Assembly (NCBI GenBank): GCA_964036155.1
Contig: OZ038422.1
Location: 18,995,201 to 19,059,200, forward strand
DNA from: Diploscapter coronatus
Lineage: Eukaryota; Nematoda; Chromadorea; Rhabditida; Rhabditidae
DNA: 64,000 bases
Direction: 5' to 3'
Positions within the stretch are counted from its first letter, which is position 1; each line of letters begins with the position of its first letter. The notes under the pieces were generated by a model that worked only from the letters and a program-made list of their open reading frames with translations, was not told the origin of the DNA and made no database searches. This document shows, piece after piece, positions 1-12,935 of this stretch. The position numbers and the translations under genes are program-made.

Positions 1-3000
1 CAATTGATAGTATTCAGATATGGCACAACCTTTAGTGATCACAGCATTCTAACGCATATCGTTTTCTAAATTGTGACCTCGAAATTCCCAATTTCCCTGC
101 CTTTTGATAACACTCTCCAACCTGTTTTAGTTCAATATTGTACGCAAATGAATGATGTTTGTTGTCATTCATATAATCAGCATCGAACATGATAATTTAT
201 TAAAATTAAAAATTGAAAATAACCTTTAAATTCTATATGCATTAATCAAAACATGATGCTTGAAAAGTATTCTTTCATAAAAAATATTGCCAATATTAAT
301 GAAATTTATGCATAAACAAATTTTAAGTAGCCACAAATTTGGAGTCATTCAGAAGTAACATTTCGACATTCCAACATACCAAGATTAGGATAGGGCAGGT
401 AGAAAACCTACTCTCTACATTTTTCATCTTCTATACTTCATATTTTATTTCGGATATCTTACTTAAGTGATCCGAATTTTAATTGCGCTATTTGATATTT
501 AGATAATATTTACAATGATAATTAATGAACAGCGAAAATTTGACCAGACTTTACATTCGGACAGTCAATCCTATATTTATTGTGAAAAACTGCAAGGGAC
601 AGCAGATAAGGCACAAACGGCGCATTGCATTTCGGCAGTGCATGATTAGGGTCGAATTTGCATGTGGTTGAGGGCTGTTGTGTTCAATCAACAATCACGT
701 CCATTCTCAGGGATTAGCCTTCTGAACTTGCAAATGAGTATGGCAAAAAAATGTTTTCCGAGATCCGTGGTGCATTTCTAGTTGGCATTTTCGATCATTT
801 TTGTCCAGAAAAAGGTCAATCTGTGATATCAGTTTATTATTCTGTATGGATAGCAATTATTTTTTTTCAGATTAGGTTTAGTCTCCATCTTTCATAAATC
901 AGTCCAATTTCTTTGCATCATCGGAATTATTTCTCTCATCTACTTTCAGTTTCTCGCGGCATTTTTTTCGTTTATTGGTGAAGACGTGTCGGGTGTTTTC
1001 TGAGGACGGGCCGTTCTAATTTGTCTCGCTCACCAACCTCGAATAGATCTGCATCAGCGATTGAATGAAAGAATGACTTGGGTGAATCAAGCGAATCAAG
1101 AAGAAAGGCAATGAGAGTGACAGAGAAAAGGCAGAACTACAACAAACAAATCAGAACACTTGATATTTGTGATGCAGTGCATCGACAAGTGGTAATTGTA
1201 TTCAACTTGTCTTTATTATTGAATCTAATCAAATGTATATAACTACATTTTTATATTATTGAGTATTTTCTGTACCATCAGCTCAGCGAATTCTGCATAT
1301 TTTCATTGCCAGCTAAATACCATGCCCTGTCTCATTCTCCAACTCCTATTCATCGTCCATCCTATTCCGTCGTTTCGCATTGCGATCTTCAAATGAGGCG
1401 TTAACTTTTTCGTCTTTTTCCATGCAAACTCGTGTTTTCGTCGTGCATTTGTTGATCTGCTTTCCCCTGTACAATTTCGTATAAAAACTACCGTCGTCGT
1501 GCTAACTTGTATGCATTATTTCTTTCTGTCTTAGATTTTTCTAGGCATTCATAGCAAACTCAGAAGGGGATCATCCCTAAATTGTTTCACTTCCCTCCCA
1601 CCTCCAACACGTGCCTCTCACGGTCATTCTCAACTTCATTACCCTTCTCTGCCTCTTCATCCCATCTATGGACAAACATCCATATCGAGTCCTGTCTGCC
1701 TGCCCTGCTCTGTTGCATCCCTCCATATGCAAATTTGCCGTCCTAAACTCTCTCCCTTCGCTCTCTTCCCCATCATTTTCCTCCCACTCAGACCACAGTT
1801 TTGGCAGTTTCGAAGCGTCATCAGAGAGTTAAGCGAACATGAGCACAGTGACTACGATTCTATTGCAATAAATAGGCTGCATGATCGGTGAAATTATGCA
1901 CTTATGCATTTGTTTAAATTAGGAGATATTCGTCGAAATTCATCTTATTTTCCATTCTATAACTTATAAAACATGATTTTCTATGAATGACCTACAATAC
2001 TTTGTGGAACGATAATCTAAATATCCGTTTTTAATTCTCAAAACACAAACGAACTGAAAATAATAGTCCAAGTTTCCGGGGAGTTCCAGGAATAAGAAGC
2101 TGAGAATTTGGAGAACTACATGTTTATATTTTTGTGAAATCGAGTTCTTCAAAGATTGTCCTATCTCAGCGAGAAGTCCCTTCGGCTGGAGGAAACATTT
2201 CTCTGAGATCATTGGATATATCGTAGAAGAGAAATGTGATGAATATGATGACTAGGAAGGGTAATTGCACGAAATAGGTTTATGTTTTTGTATGAAGTTG
2301 ATTTGTATAGGATAGAATCGATTGTTTTGGATCCACTCATCCGAACAGAGCACTGCAATTACGCTTTGTGAGAACGAGAAACTAGTGGCAGTTTAAAGAG
2401 TGGAAATGTCAATATTTTCGAATCTGCTCGTTATCCGAAATCTTTTGTCCATACCGCATCTCTTCAATATTAATTATTCTTTGATATTAGCTAATTTGTC
2501 GTTTCTCATTACGGATTTCAACAGGTGCCAACAATTGTACCCCTTACTTTACCTGCACCTGTGACTCGACCTAAACCCTTTCTGTATCTATATAATTTTC
2601 CAAAATCCATACATATACCTTACTTAAAATAAGGTGTAACTTTGCGTACCTGTACCTTTCTTATCAATATCATACCTGTTTCTCAATCAAAATGCATATT
2701 TATCATGCATATCTAAGATATCAATAACTTGAGCGTTTATTAGTTTGATGTTTGATTGCTATAAATCTGTAGTAGATAATGGATCTGTGCATTTTTGTGC
2801 TTTCTTTTTTCCAAAAAAACTTTATAAATTTTATTTGGTAAATCTTATCTATTTAGGTTCTTAAGAGTACATACCATAAAATCTAAAATCGAAGTCCATG
2901 GATTTCTATTTTAGATTTTACGATAATTTCATGTAGTAATATGGCATTTTGAAAAAGTCGCGAAGTTTTCAGTTCATTTTTCAAGAGAACAACTTCAGAA

Positions 3001-6000
3001 ATTAGTCAAAAATATCAAATTTGTTTCGTATCGGAATTATAGGTTCTAGTCAGTTTACAAAAATCAATCGACATTTGAAAGTCTTCTTTATCTTGATTTA
3101 GATGGTTATCACTAAAAGTTTCCACCTCTCCTTTCGATTTACAGCAATTCCCAAGAAGTGATCCGTCTGCTCAATGATTGAGGTCATTTCGAGTGTTTTT
3201 GTTTTGCTCGTTTGTTGATTTGAAAGAAGCAGAAAGTGCAGCTTGAAGTTGTGTTCAGAGAAGGAAGGACGTGCATTTGAGGAGAGAAAGACGGAACATT
3301 GGTGAGACATAGTGACGATATTTGTTTCGATTTGATTTTGGTGATTCTGGAAAATTTATTTCAAATTCTAGTCACTTTAGAAACCTTGTCGATATCTTGT
3401 TTGGTTTTGATATTCCGAGACATCCATTTGTTTCGTTATTTATGTGGGAGATTTTGAAAAACAACTAACAGAACTAAAATAAATCGATTGATTCCTGAAA
3501 ACATCTATCTCATCTGTTGTAGCTCTAGATCTGTAGCTTTTCCAGCGAAAGAGCGAATGACGTCCCTTCGTCCTCTGCAATGTTTTGCAGTCTCCTTCCA
3601 TTCCTCGTTCTCCATAGTCTTCCCAATCGCATTGCAGTCTTTGTTTGTGCAGCTCTTTCTTCCTTTCCTCATCTCTTTTCATTTTTCCGTTTCGTTGTTT
3701 TTATATTTGACCGTTATATTATTTCCTCTGCTCTCTGTATGTACTAATGAACAGCAATTCTATTTTCATGCCAATTTGCCTATCATTCAGCAGTTTCACT
3801 AACTACAGTATTCCATTTCTTTATCGTAATCTGCTTATTTATCATTCACAATTTGCAATTCGCAGACACATAATTTTCACGCCCAATTGTTTGCATTCAT
3901 TATTCTCGTCGAAAATATCATTACACATTCAACTCAGGCACAATCTACTTTCTTTACATTTTCTGATAGTCTGCAGTTTCTTTTCTTCAAAACTTTTCTA
4001 GAACTTCTACAAATTTTCACAAACGATTAGCAATTAGTGATAAGAAGTGATGTAATATTACTTTATGTTCACCGAAGTTAAAATATTCGATCAGTTTCTG
4101 TAAGGAATGATAATCGCTACCAAAGTTAGCGAATGTTGTAGCAAATTTTGGCGAAATAAGCATCTCTGAACCGATTTACAGAAATCGGAAGTTGCGTAGC
4201 TATTTTTATTCGCGCAGAGAATGTTCGTGCACGTTTTGCAATAAGAAGTAGTGAAAAAGATCGAAAGATCGTCTTTCATACCGAGTGCTAATCGATTGTA
4301 TCATTCAAAAATCACGAAAACGATAAGGAATGTAATTGAATCGCACGAATTTTGCGAGGACAGGGGGTCCTGTAGCTGTTGTAGCGCAGGTAGGTCTTCA
4401 TAGATCAGCGACAAAATAGCAGAAGAGGAAAAAGACCAGAAAAGAAGCAGATAAGGGGAAAATAGCACGGAGAAGAGGACGATCGAGTTATAAGAGAGGG
4501 GCCTATTCGCTGAATGTTGGCTGGGCTGAATGCAAGGGAAGTCGATCGACAACTGACAAAATGACAGGCAAAGTGACAGAGGGAGTGACAGGAAGTCATG
4601 ATGTAAAACGAGAAGAAGAGGAACATTGAAAAGGGTCCACATCATCTAATCATGCAATGCATAACTATCTGGGCTCACTCTTTCAGACCATCTAATTGCT
4701 AGTCTTGTAATTGTCTAAATGCACTGTATTATCGATCATAATTCTGCATCTTCTTCAAAAATCGCCTAATAACTTGACTGCTCATGCTTACTCAAGCAAC
4801 TAACGCTTCTCTGATTCAAGTTCAGCATCAGCACTTCAATTTACCGTAATTTAGCCCTCCTTTAGTTCGTCGAATTGTCTACCCATTACTTGTCCGACAC
4901 TCATATTTATCAACGCTTCGGTTTCGTTTCAGTTTCCAGGCTTCTTCTCGACATAATTTTGAAAGTCAACTTTCCATTTCTGTCTTTTGCTGTTGCTGCT
5001 TCTTGTAAGCAAACAGGTTCTGTAACCTCACTTTCATGTTATTTAGTGTTTGGTATTTTGGCATTTCAATATGGGTTCACATCAGTTCAACTTCTCTATT
5101 TTCATGCAAATACCTAATCCTGATCTTTGCTTGCTTCTTGAAAGGTATTTCTCGAACAGCGGTTTGATTTGATAGCTTCCTGTTGATTCGGGTCAAAACA
5201 GTTCAACGACTTTCTGTAGTTCTCTCCAAAAATGACCTGTACGTCACTAGTTCGCTGAACGATTTTGGAATGATCGTGACAGTGGGTGATTTATTGGGTG
5301 GCGATAAAAGGACAGCGAATGGGGGAGCGGAGTCGAGCAACGACCGTTTCGTCGATCAGATATGGAATGCTGCTGGACATTTCCACAATAAACCTGACTT
5401 GCTTCATCCTCTTTTCCTCGTGAATACCGTATTACGCATTCGCATTGCTGCCTTTGAATGCCTGTCTTCTCCATCCAATTCCCTCCTGATCTGTCAATTC
5501 CTCAATTCATCGTCTAAACAAGTCACGCTTCCTGAGAATCCTCGGCGAATTCATAAATATTTCTGATTTCTGTTGCAATTATCGTATTTATCTACGTGGT
5601 TTCCTTCGAAATCTAACCATAATCACTTAATCAGTAGTAGTTGTGCGCGTTGCATTCTTCCCTATTTACTGAATCGTTCACACCAAAATTAGTGTTGCGG
5701 TTCTACTTTCAAAATCGAACTTACTTTCATAGAGATCTATTTGTTTAGAGAGTATAGTCGCCTTCACTCATCATGAACAACATTTACAATCGTTATCTAA
5801 AATTCATTTATCCTCGTCACTTTTATTCATAACTTTTACCCCGTTTTTGCTTGTTTTTACTATCTTTACATAAATGCGATTTAAAAATATTATAACTTCA
5901 ACTTAAAATTAACCTTATTGGAATTTGAGATAAAATTGAAGCTAATTTTGTTCATCCTCGCATATTTTGGTCAACTTCGCCTTATAATTATTTCTGTTTA

Positions 6001-6143
6001 AACATAATAATATAATATTCATGATCCTTATAGTTAGACATAAACTACCAGATATAGTATTCTTCATGAGCTGTACTTTGCATAATTCTCTCGTTTTGCA
6101 ATGGTGACATTCAGATAGTTTATATCTATGCATTTCATTTCAG
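1..6143. other. Gene-free region upstream of the OATP gene
   Basis: I find no chain of exons with protein-like motifs on either strand. Open frames here are short, AT-rich or Ser/Phe/Leu low-complexity translations of pyrimidine-rich DNA (for example around 1.6-1.8 kb and 4.3-4.6 kb) and have no recognisable domain. A small perfect-looking palindrome lies at about 2878-2922. The last few hundred bases may hold the promoter or an upstream exon of the transporter gene, because a good splice acceptor (ending at 6143) precedes its first recognised coding exon. Confidence 0.5.
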
Positions 6144-6153
6144 ATATTCTGCA

Positions 6154-9100
6154 ATGGATCGGATATATGTCTTTCTGATTTTGTTCGGCATCGTATATTT
6201 CTTCGAGTCAATAGGCAGCACATACATCAATGCAGCCCTGCAGAACATCGAACGACAATTCCAAATTTCTTCGAAAGTTAGCGGGTTTATGGTATCTGCC
6301 AGTAAGTAATGAATAATGTTTACGTAACTATACACACGTTTCATTATAGTATTTTGCATACTTTATAGAGTATTTCATTTCCGCTAAATATTCCCCTAGC
6401 TTTCCCTTCTGTATGGTTTCCCTCATATCTCTATCATACACGCTTATTTCAAGGCATTTATCCTCAGAGGGCAAATTGGTGCAAAAGACTTTAGCGTAGT
6501 GGTAGTAGTGCGTTGGAAATTGCTATTATCTGTAGCAGTTTCAAATCTCCTTTGCGATCATTTTTATGCATTCGTCTTTGAGAGGTGAGAAAGTGTTTCG
6601 AAGGGAACACGAGAAAACATGCGAAAATCGGAGGCCAGGAGAACATTTGGCAGAAATCGAGAGTATCTTCTCAGAATTTGAGAAGCTATCGGAAGTGCAG
6701 CATAGTCATTCGTTCAGCTAACTTCATCGGCCAAACGTTAGAAACGAACCGTTTTTGTTCAGTTTTAAGTTAATCTTGCATCAAAAATAACGAGTTCACC
6801 AAATTCCCACTAATCTACAAAAGTTCCGGTGAAGTTCTGCGAGAAAATAAACTCGTTTTCCAACGATTCTGCAGAAAATTAGTTAATTTTTAGGCGACAT
6901 TGGCTATATTCCTTCTGTGATATTTGTGGCCCATTTTGGCTCGAAAGGAAATAGGTTAGTACTGTAAAATGCTTTGAAGAAAACATGATATTTTGCAATT
7001 TTGATAAAATAATTAGTTGTTTCATAGTAAGCTCGCGCAGATCTTCGTTTTCTGAAGATCTCTTTATTGCTCTGATTTCGCAATTTGGCAAACTCGGCCA
7101 TTTAACAGATTATTGATTATTATCTAGAAATCATTAAAAAATCATAAATTATGTAAATTGGTTTGCATTAGTTTAGATGAAAGAATATTGAATTTCTTAC
7201 CTATAACATTCTTCACGAATTATGAAGCAGACAATATTGCAAAGTATTCTTGTAGACAAAGTAAAAGTGTTCAGAGCGAAATGGATAGGCGGTGGAGCCA
7301 TACTCATGGCGACAGCCTACTTCACAATCACTCTGCCGAATTTCCTATTCCAGCCAACTCCGCCCCAGTTCAACGTTTCTGACATAAGGGTATGTTAGAT
7401 ATTGAAACAAAAATGACGAAGAAAATTTCTTTAGCAAGAATTGACTCCTCTGCCAGAGCAGCTTTCCCCCAATGCAACTCTCAGACAATTGCTCAGCTAT
7501 CCTCTCATCAAGGATCAAATTCCTAAACCCAAACGAGCACAATTGTTAGCATTGGAAGATGACACACAAGAGGTCAGAAATTCGTATTGTTTCGATAATA
7601 GCCATAATTTTGCAACTATCGACTCAAATAATCTAGTAATTGGAAATTATTATTACTATTTTATGTTAGAAGAAAAGGGTCGTAAGAGCAGTGAATTGAA
7701 TTTAAATTGGCTCATGATTATCTTTATAATGAACAAATTGTGTTGATAGCTGCAATTTCTATTCATTGCTAATTTCGCATAATTTTTCTAAATGCCTAAA
7801 ATAAGTGCAATGTACACAATTATATGCTCAAGTTGCGAATCGTTGAATTTTTATTTTAGATTCCCGAAGAGATGTTGCAATCTAGCAAAAGCATCCATAA
7901 TCACTCTCATCACCGTGTTTCCTATTCAGTTGATGGATGGCTGATTGGTCAAGTACGAGCGTTATTTTGAATGCACAGGAAATTACACTTGATAAATTTT
8001 AGGTGCTGGACGAGGTTGATGATTTGCTCGACAATAAAGTCAACCAGACAGCTCTCCGAGCGCCGCTACTCAAATTCATCAGAAGACGAATAAACAATTC
8101 CGACGCTGACTTGTTCAAAGTATGTAACTATGCACTAACGTAATATTTCAAAGTTAATCACACATATGTAGAGGGCACAAGTGGAATAAAATTTTGTCCA
8201 CTAGACTTCTCATTTCAAAATCCACTCGCGCCCTCTACACATACGGGGGTTCTATTACAAAGTTTATTTTCATTGAAGAAGTGACATGAAATTTTTCCCT
8301 AAAATTTCATAGGAATTCTCTTTAGATTCGTCGTAGTTCGGCTGCTTCGTTCGCGTTCTGCAGTACAGTCGTCAATAAATTGAGGATGGATTTGAACGTA
8401 ACTTAGACCATTTTGAGACCTTTCAGCTATAATCTAAATTCAGTTGGAAAAGTGCAGAGAGCACGCGACAAACTATGGCCCCTTCGTCCTGATGTTCTTC
8501 GCTCTGCTCATTCTGGGAATCGGCAGAACAGTTCCTTGGTCGATTGGAATGCCTCTGCTGGATGACAATGTCAAGAGGAAAAACACTCCTGCATATTTCG
8601 GTAAGTGAAAGACATGACTGCACGAGACTTTAACTAGACTAGGTCTGGGATCTTGATACATTCTGAAAGAAAGAAGTCGCTTCGATTTCAGCAATGTAAA
8701 TTTTCTAACTTAAATTCCGACTTCAAAACTTTAAATTTCCCGAAAATCTAACTACCAACGTAAGTTCTCAAATAATTTTACATTCAGGGGGCTTATCCGC
8801 AATCCGCATTCTCGGGCCCATTTGCGGTTACATCATTGGTTCTATATGTAACAAATTCTACTACACTCTAAACAGTATGATTAGACTTGTAAGAGCTTTT
8901 AAATAGTGAACTTCAGCTCCACCCGGCCTCAGTCCAGCGGATCCCTCTTGGATAGGCGCTTGGTGGATTGGATTCTTGTTCGTCGCAGTCATCACATTCG
9001 TTCCCAGTGTCATGATCTATTTCTTCCCAAGCACTTCCTCGAAGTACGAACTATGATGAAACTTGACTAGCATAAATATGAACTTCAGAACATCTGAAAA

Positions 9101-11862
9101 GGGGACAACCCAAACAATCAGTTTATTCGATAAGTACAAGGAAGGAAAAAAGCAAGAGAAAACGTGTTCTGAAAAAATGGATGGTAAGTTAGGGTATTTT
9201 ACAATTAGTTACTCACACAACTTGCAAATATCCTGGTAATTGAGGAGCAATTTAGATTTCGGCAATTGTTTCGTGAGCATTTGCAAATCGAAGCTCTACA
9301 TGGGTTCAGTGATCGGAAGAGTTGCCGATATTCTCGCTGTCAAGGGGTAAATATTATGTTTTATTAAGGTCAAGTTCAGACCTGCTCGCTCCAGGATGAA
9401 CACTAAGAAATAGCATTGTTCGTGGGGAGAACACAGAGTGTGGGTGCTTCTCCTGACTCTCTCCACGAACAACGCTATTTCGCCATATTCGCTCAAAAAC
9501 GAACAAAGTCTGAACGCGCAGTAATGTTATAAGCTCATTCGATTTCAGCTACATTGTATTTTTGCCCAAATATTTGGAAAATCAATTCGGCATTCCTCGT
9601 TACATGGTGCATCGATACATGGCTGCATTTGGGACGCTAGGATTTGGGTTGGGATCGCTTTGTGGAGGACTTCTCATGAGGAGGTTGAAGGTAAACCATT
9701 ATCATTAGAGAGTAAAGTGTCAAATTTTGAAAACGTTGCATTTTGACGACATGGAAATTTCAAATTAAGAAAAATTTGATCTGACCTAAATATGTCATGT
9801 ATATATTCAGTGAGTCAGATTTCGAGCAAATCTGAGAACTTTCGACGGAAACATCTACTACATAGCCAAAAAAAAACACCAAGCGTTTCTAAACTTTCAA
9901 ATGTATTCAGAATTGATTGATTTTTCTCTTTGCAGTTGAATGGAAGAAGAGCAGCAGGGTTCATTTTGATTGTATCCATAATCAACATTCTCATTTACTC
10001 TTCGAAGATCTTCATCGGATGCAATTCTGTTGTCAATTCTGTAGGGGTAAACGCAAAGTAGGTTTAATTAGTAGCAAAAATTATCAAGCCTTCTTTCAAA
10101 ATACATATTTTCATAAGACTAAATGGCAAAATACTATTAAAAATTGTTCCGGAATTCATTCACGGAAAATAGCAATGACATGGCTAGAGAGCGCAAGCTT
10201 CTCCTCTCTGCAAATGTGCGGCATATAACAAAAAGTAGTAATGTGGGATCCCAAAAATAGAAGGCAAGTTTTCTCCAAGACCAAATGTTATGAAAAACCA
10301 TCTCTAGATCAATAATAAACCTTATGAAACGGTTCTGTGCTAAAAATCAGCGCATAATTTTTCCCTGCAACAAATCTGCAAGCAATTTGAAGTTCGCGAA
10401 AACGCGTTCATTTTGGGATCCGGAAAATACCGATTCTTTCGTCCAAAATCAATTTTTATATCTGGTTTTTTTGCCTATCAAAAGTCTTATTTACGCCGAA
10501 ATAAATATCCCTGCGCAAAAATAATACCGAAATATGATTCTCGTGAATTTGCTTGTGCTCTCTAGATGTGGCTAAAATCCCGAGAAAAAAAACGTTCAAA
10601 CTTACGGCTTCTGTCATACGTATAACTGATCACCTACCCCAATTTTTCAGGGATACCAACTACAATTTCACTCGCGGATGCAACGCTGATTGTGGCTGCG
10701 ATGGGGCGAATCTCTTCCCAGTTTGCGACAAAAATGGATACGCTTTCTATTCGCCATGTCATGCTGGGTGCAGAGAGGTTAAGAACAACAATTGGAACAT
10801 GGTACTTATTATGCCACTCTTTTTACTATGTTTTTGTTTTGAAATGTTCGTGGAGGGGTGTGTCGGCGAGAGTAGTTCCTAGCCCTGAGGAGAGAAACAG
10901 CATTGAAAGAGAAGAGAGTGGAGAGACGGCTAGAAAAATCATAGACGCACGGACAAGAGCGAGAGGTCTCAAGTCGATGGTAATTGAGAGAAAGAGAAAT
11001 GCTAAGGTCCTGCACGCCTATTCTCTACTCTTCCCCCTCCACGAGTGTTTCATTTGGAAAACTTTTTATATGGATGTTTATCCTTTTAGGAATTCAAATC
11101 ATGCGACTGTGCAGATGGCGGTGTAGTGAAGAAAGAGTGGTGCAAAGACGATTGTCGTTTCTCTACAATCCTCTTCTTCTGCACGGTCCTTCCAGCTGCC
11201 TTCATCGGTGGACTCGGAATGGTTCCTGGAATTATGATTCTTCTTAGGTGAGTTAAATATTTACTAAACAAATGCACGAAAATCGTTTTCGAATCATAAA
11301 CGTCTCATTTAGTTATCGTAGTCATATGCAATCGAAAACTATCTACTTTAGATACTAAAAGAGTAAATATTATAGACGCATTTTTGAATTGATTGATTAA
11401 GTATTTGATAAACCTGAGTAATCTAAAGAAGTTTTCATCTGATATTTTGCTATTTAATGGTAATATTCGATAAAAATTTAGTTATGAAGGCTTATTTTCA
11501 GATCAGTTCCACCCACAACTCGTTCCCTGTCCCTGGGCGTGCAAGGAATGATGGTCTCTCTGTTCGGCACTCTTCCCTCCCCTGTCTTCTGGGGCTTTCT
11601 CATCGATGGAACCTGCCTCGTTTGGGAGAAGACCTGTTCAGGTGCAAATGGAGCCTGTAGTATTTACGATCCTGTCCAAATGCGAGTCAAGTAAGCAAAT
11701 AATTAGATGCCCTTTCAGAACGAGTTATTCAATTGCAGAATGCACTTGCTGTATGTAATAATCAGGACGATAGCTCTTTCATGCGATGTGTATGTCTGGT
11801 ATTACGCAAAGGGATTGAATCTGATTGATGAAGAAGTAAAAGATGAGGTAGGTCTCTCATAA
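6154..11862 (+). CDS. Organic anion transporter polypeptide (OATP/SLCO), 18 exons
   Basis: The product should be a 12-TM plasma-membrane carrier taking up amphipathic organic anions. Exons: 6154-6301, 6894-6954, 7275-7389, 7435-7572, 7860-7952, 8003-8119, 8326-8397, 8444-8600, 8788-8874, 8917-9043, 9089-9183, 9256-9346, 9549-9690, 9936-10057, 10651-10777, 11090-11247, 11502-11690, 11739-11862. They sum to 2163 nt (720 aa), normal for the family. Diagnostic motifs are TM1 with an NIERQFQ-type segment, GIGRTVPWSIG, DPSWIGAWWIGF at the OATP signature, QFGIPRYM, and a Kazal-like extracellular loop (CNADCGCDGANLFPVC) in the 10651-10777 exon. The C-terminal part has SLGVQGMM and FLIDGTCLVWEKTC. Translation from 6154 starts right at TM1, shorter than usual, and an acceptor at 6143 leaves room for an upstream coding exon or a trans-splice site. 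The stop at 11860-11862 lies 13 nt inside a possible donor (GAG/GTAGGT), so a longer tail is possible. Confidence 0.95.
8171..8235. repeat. 65-bp hairpin MITE, GAGRGCGCAAG family, TA-flanked
   Basis: The element lies in an OATP intron. Its left end GAGGGCACAAGTGG is the inverted complement of its right end CCACTCGCGCCCTC with three mismatches, and both ends are flanked by TA. It shares these ends with four other elements in the window (starts 10187, 15801, 19222, 59077). Confidence 0.75.
9373..9521. repeat. Palindromic inverted-repeat element in an OATP intron
   Basis: The outer arms GTTCAGAC/GTCTGAAC and inner arms GAAATAGCATTGTTCGTGG / CCACGAACAACGCTATTTC face each other around a roughly 40-base loop. 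The outer arm sequence GCGCGTTCAGAC recurs in the palindrome at 12507-12593. Confidence 0.65.
10187..10562. repeat. 376-bp MITE, GAGRGCGCAAG family, TA-flanked
   Basis: The element lies in the OATP intron just before the Kazal-loop exon. Its left end is TA-GAGAGCGCAAG and its right end CTTGTGCTCTC-TA, an 11-bp terminal inverted repeat with one mismatch. The interior has no coding potential that I recognise. Confidence 0.75.
10841..11054. repeat. Inverted-repeat element in an OATP intron
   Basis: The left arm GAAATGTTCGTGGAGGGG (10841 on) pairs with CCCTCCACGAGTGTTTC at the right end. The interior is purine-rich. The GTTCGTGGAG core resembles the inner arm of the element at 9373-9521. Confidence 0.6.
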
Positions 11863-12935
11863 CTATTGAGTTTTGGTTCATTAAACAAACGAGAATCATA
11901 AATCTTGCTACAAATTTATTCTGAATTCTCTCATTCTTTTTCATCATAATTTACATATAAAAGTTGTAATATCTTTCGTAAAAATGAACAACCAGACAAT
12001 ATTTTGCGATTATTCGCTAAATTTAGCCAGTAGATGATTTACTTCGGAAAGGATCAATTCGATTGAACCAAATCGAGCCCGCTCAACAATAGCACAATAC
12101 CTCAGAATCGCATCATCAATTAATATATTTAGGAGTTTTTATTACATTGATTATCATTTTGTGTTTCATTGTTTGTTAATTAGCCAACTCGCTTTCATGC
12201 TGTTGGTGCATTTCACTTCGATTCACTTATTCCCTTCAAAATAGTGATCATTTTGCTCCATCCATGCCACTTCCTCTTCCGTTTCATTTCATTTTATTTC
12301 CAGTTTCATTCACTCAAAGAATATCATATCCGATCTCGTGTCTGGTTTCCCTTCAGCCAGCCACTTAATTTGTCTTTAATTTAATTTCTCTTAATTATTA
12401 GTGCTATTTCGTGATTTTTTTATTGTGAAGTGTTTGTTTCATCTGCAACTCGGTTACGAAGCTCGTTACATTACTGGTATGCAATATAGCAGACAAGTTA
12501 TCTGTGGGCACGTTCAAACGTTGATACCACATTTACTCCCCTGGTATGCAATTCTCATTATCGTTTGCAGTCCCTAAACGTCTGAACGCGCCCTATCGAA
12601 TCACTTATTTACATTCATTGTAAAGAAAACATAATATTTGAGAATAAATATTTTTATTTAAGAAGGCTATCTATAAGAAACGATTTTTTCATTCTGTAGC
12701 ATTCAATATGAATGTATCTAAATTTAAGAATATCGATCGATAGCTAAACTACTATTCATTGCACAAAATTCAATATGGCCAAAAATAAAAAATAATCGAT
12801 ATAATAAAACTTCTACGCCAGCTTATAAATGAGCGGATACATCAGATCTAGTCGCTAAGGACACGTGGTTGCAGACAGAGTTTTGAGATGAATCTTTATC
12901 ACAGATCCTGCAACAAGGATATAACCTAAAGTCGT
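11863..12935. other. Intergenic region between OATP and the Srsx-like receptor
   Basis: No gene is supported. The two flanking genes are convergent, so this stretch should hold both 3' ends. It contains the palindrome described separately at 12507-12593. Canonical AATAAA motifs near the expected 3' ends are not obvious. Confidence 0.5.
12507..12593. repeat. 87-bp palindromic element
   Basis: The arms GGGCACGTTCAAACGTT and AACGTCTGAACGCGCCC are imperfect inverted complements around a loop. The arm consensus GCGCGTTCAGACGTT matches the outer arms of the element at 9373-9521, so the two are probably one family. Confidence 0.6.

Noticed and set aside
4301..4645. 114-codon Ser/Leu/Phe-rich minus strand frame
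   Set aside because: It is a translation of purine-rich DNA with several overlapping open frames, with no domain.
5183..5566. 127-codon open frame on the + strand upstream of OATP
   Set aside because: No domain, no plausible splice partners, and the reverse frame is similarly open; composition does not differ from surrounding DNA.
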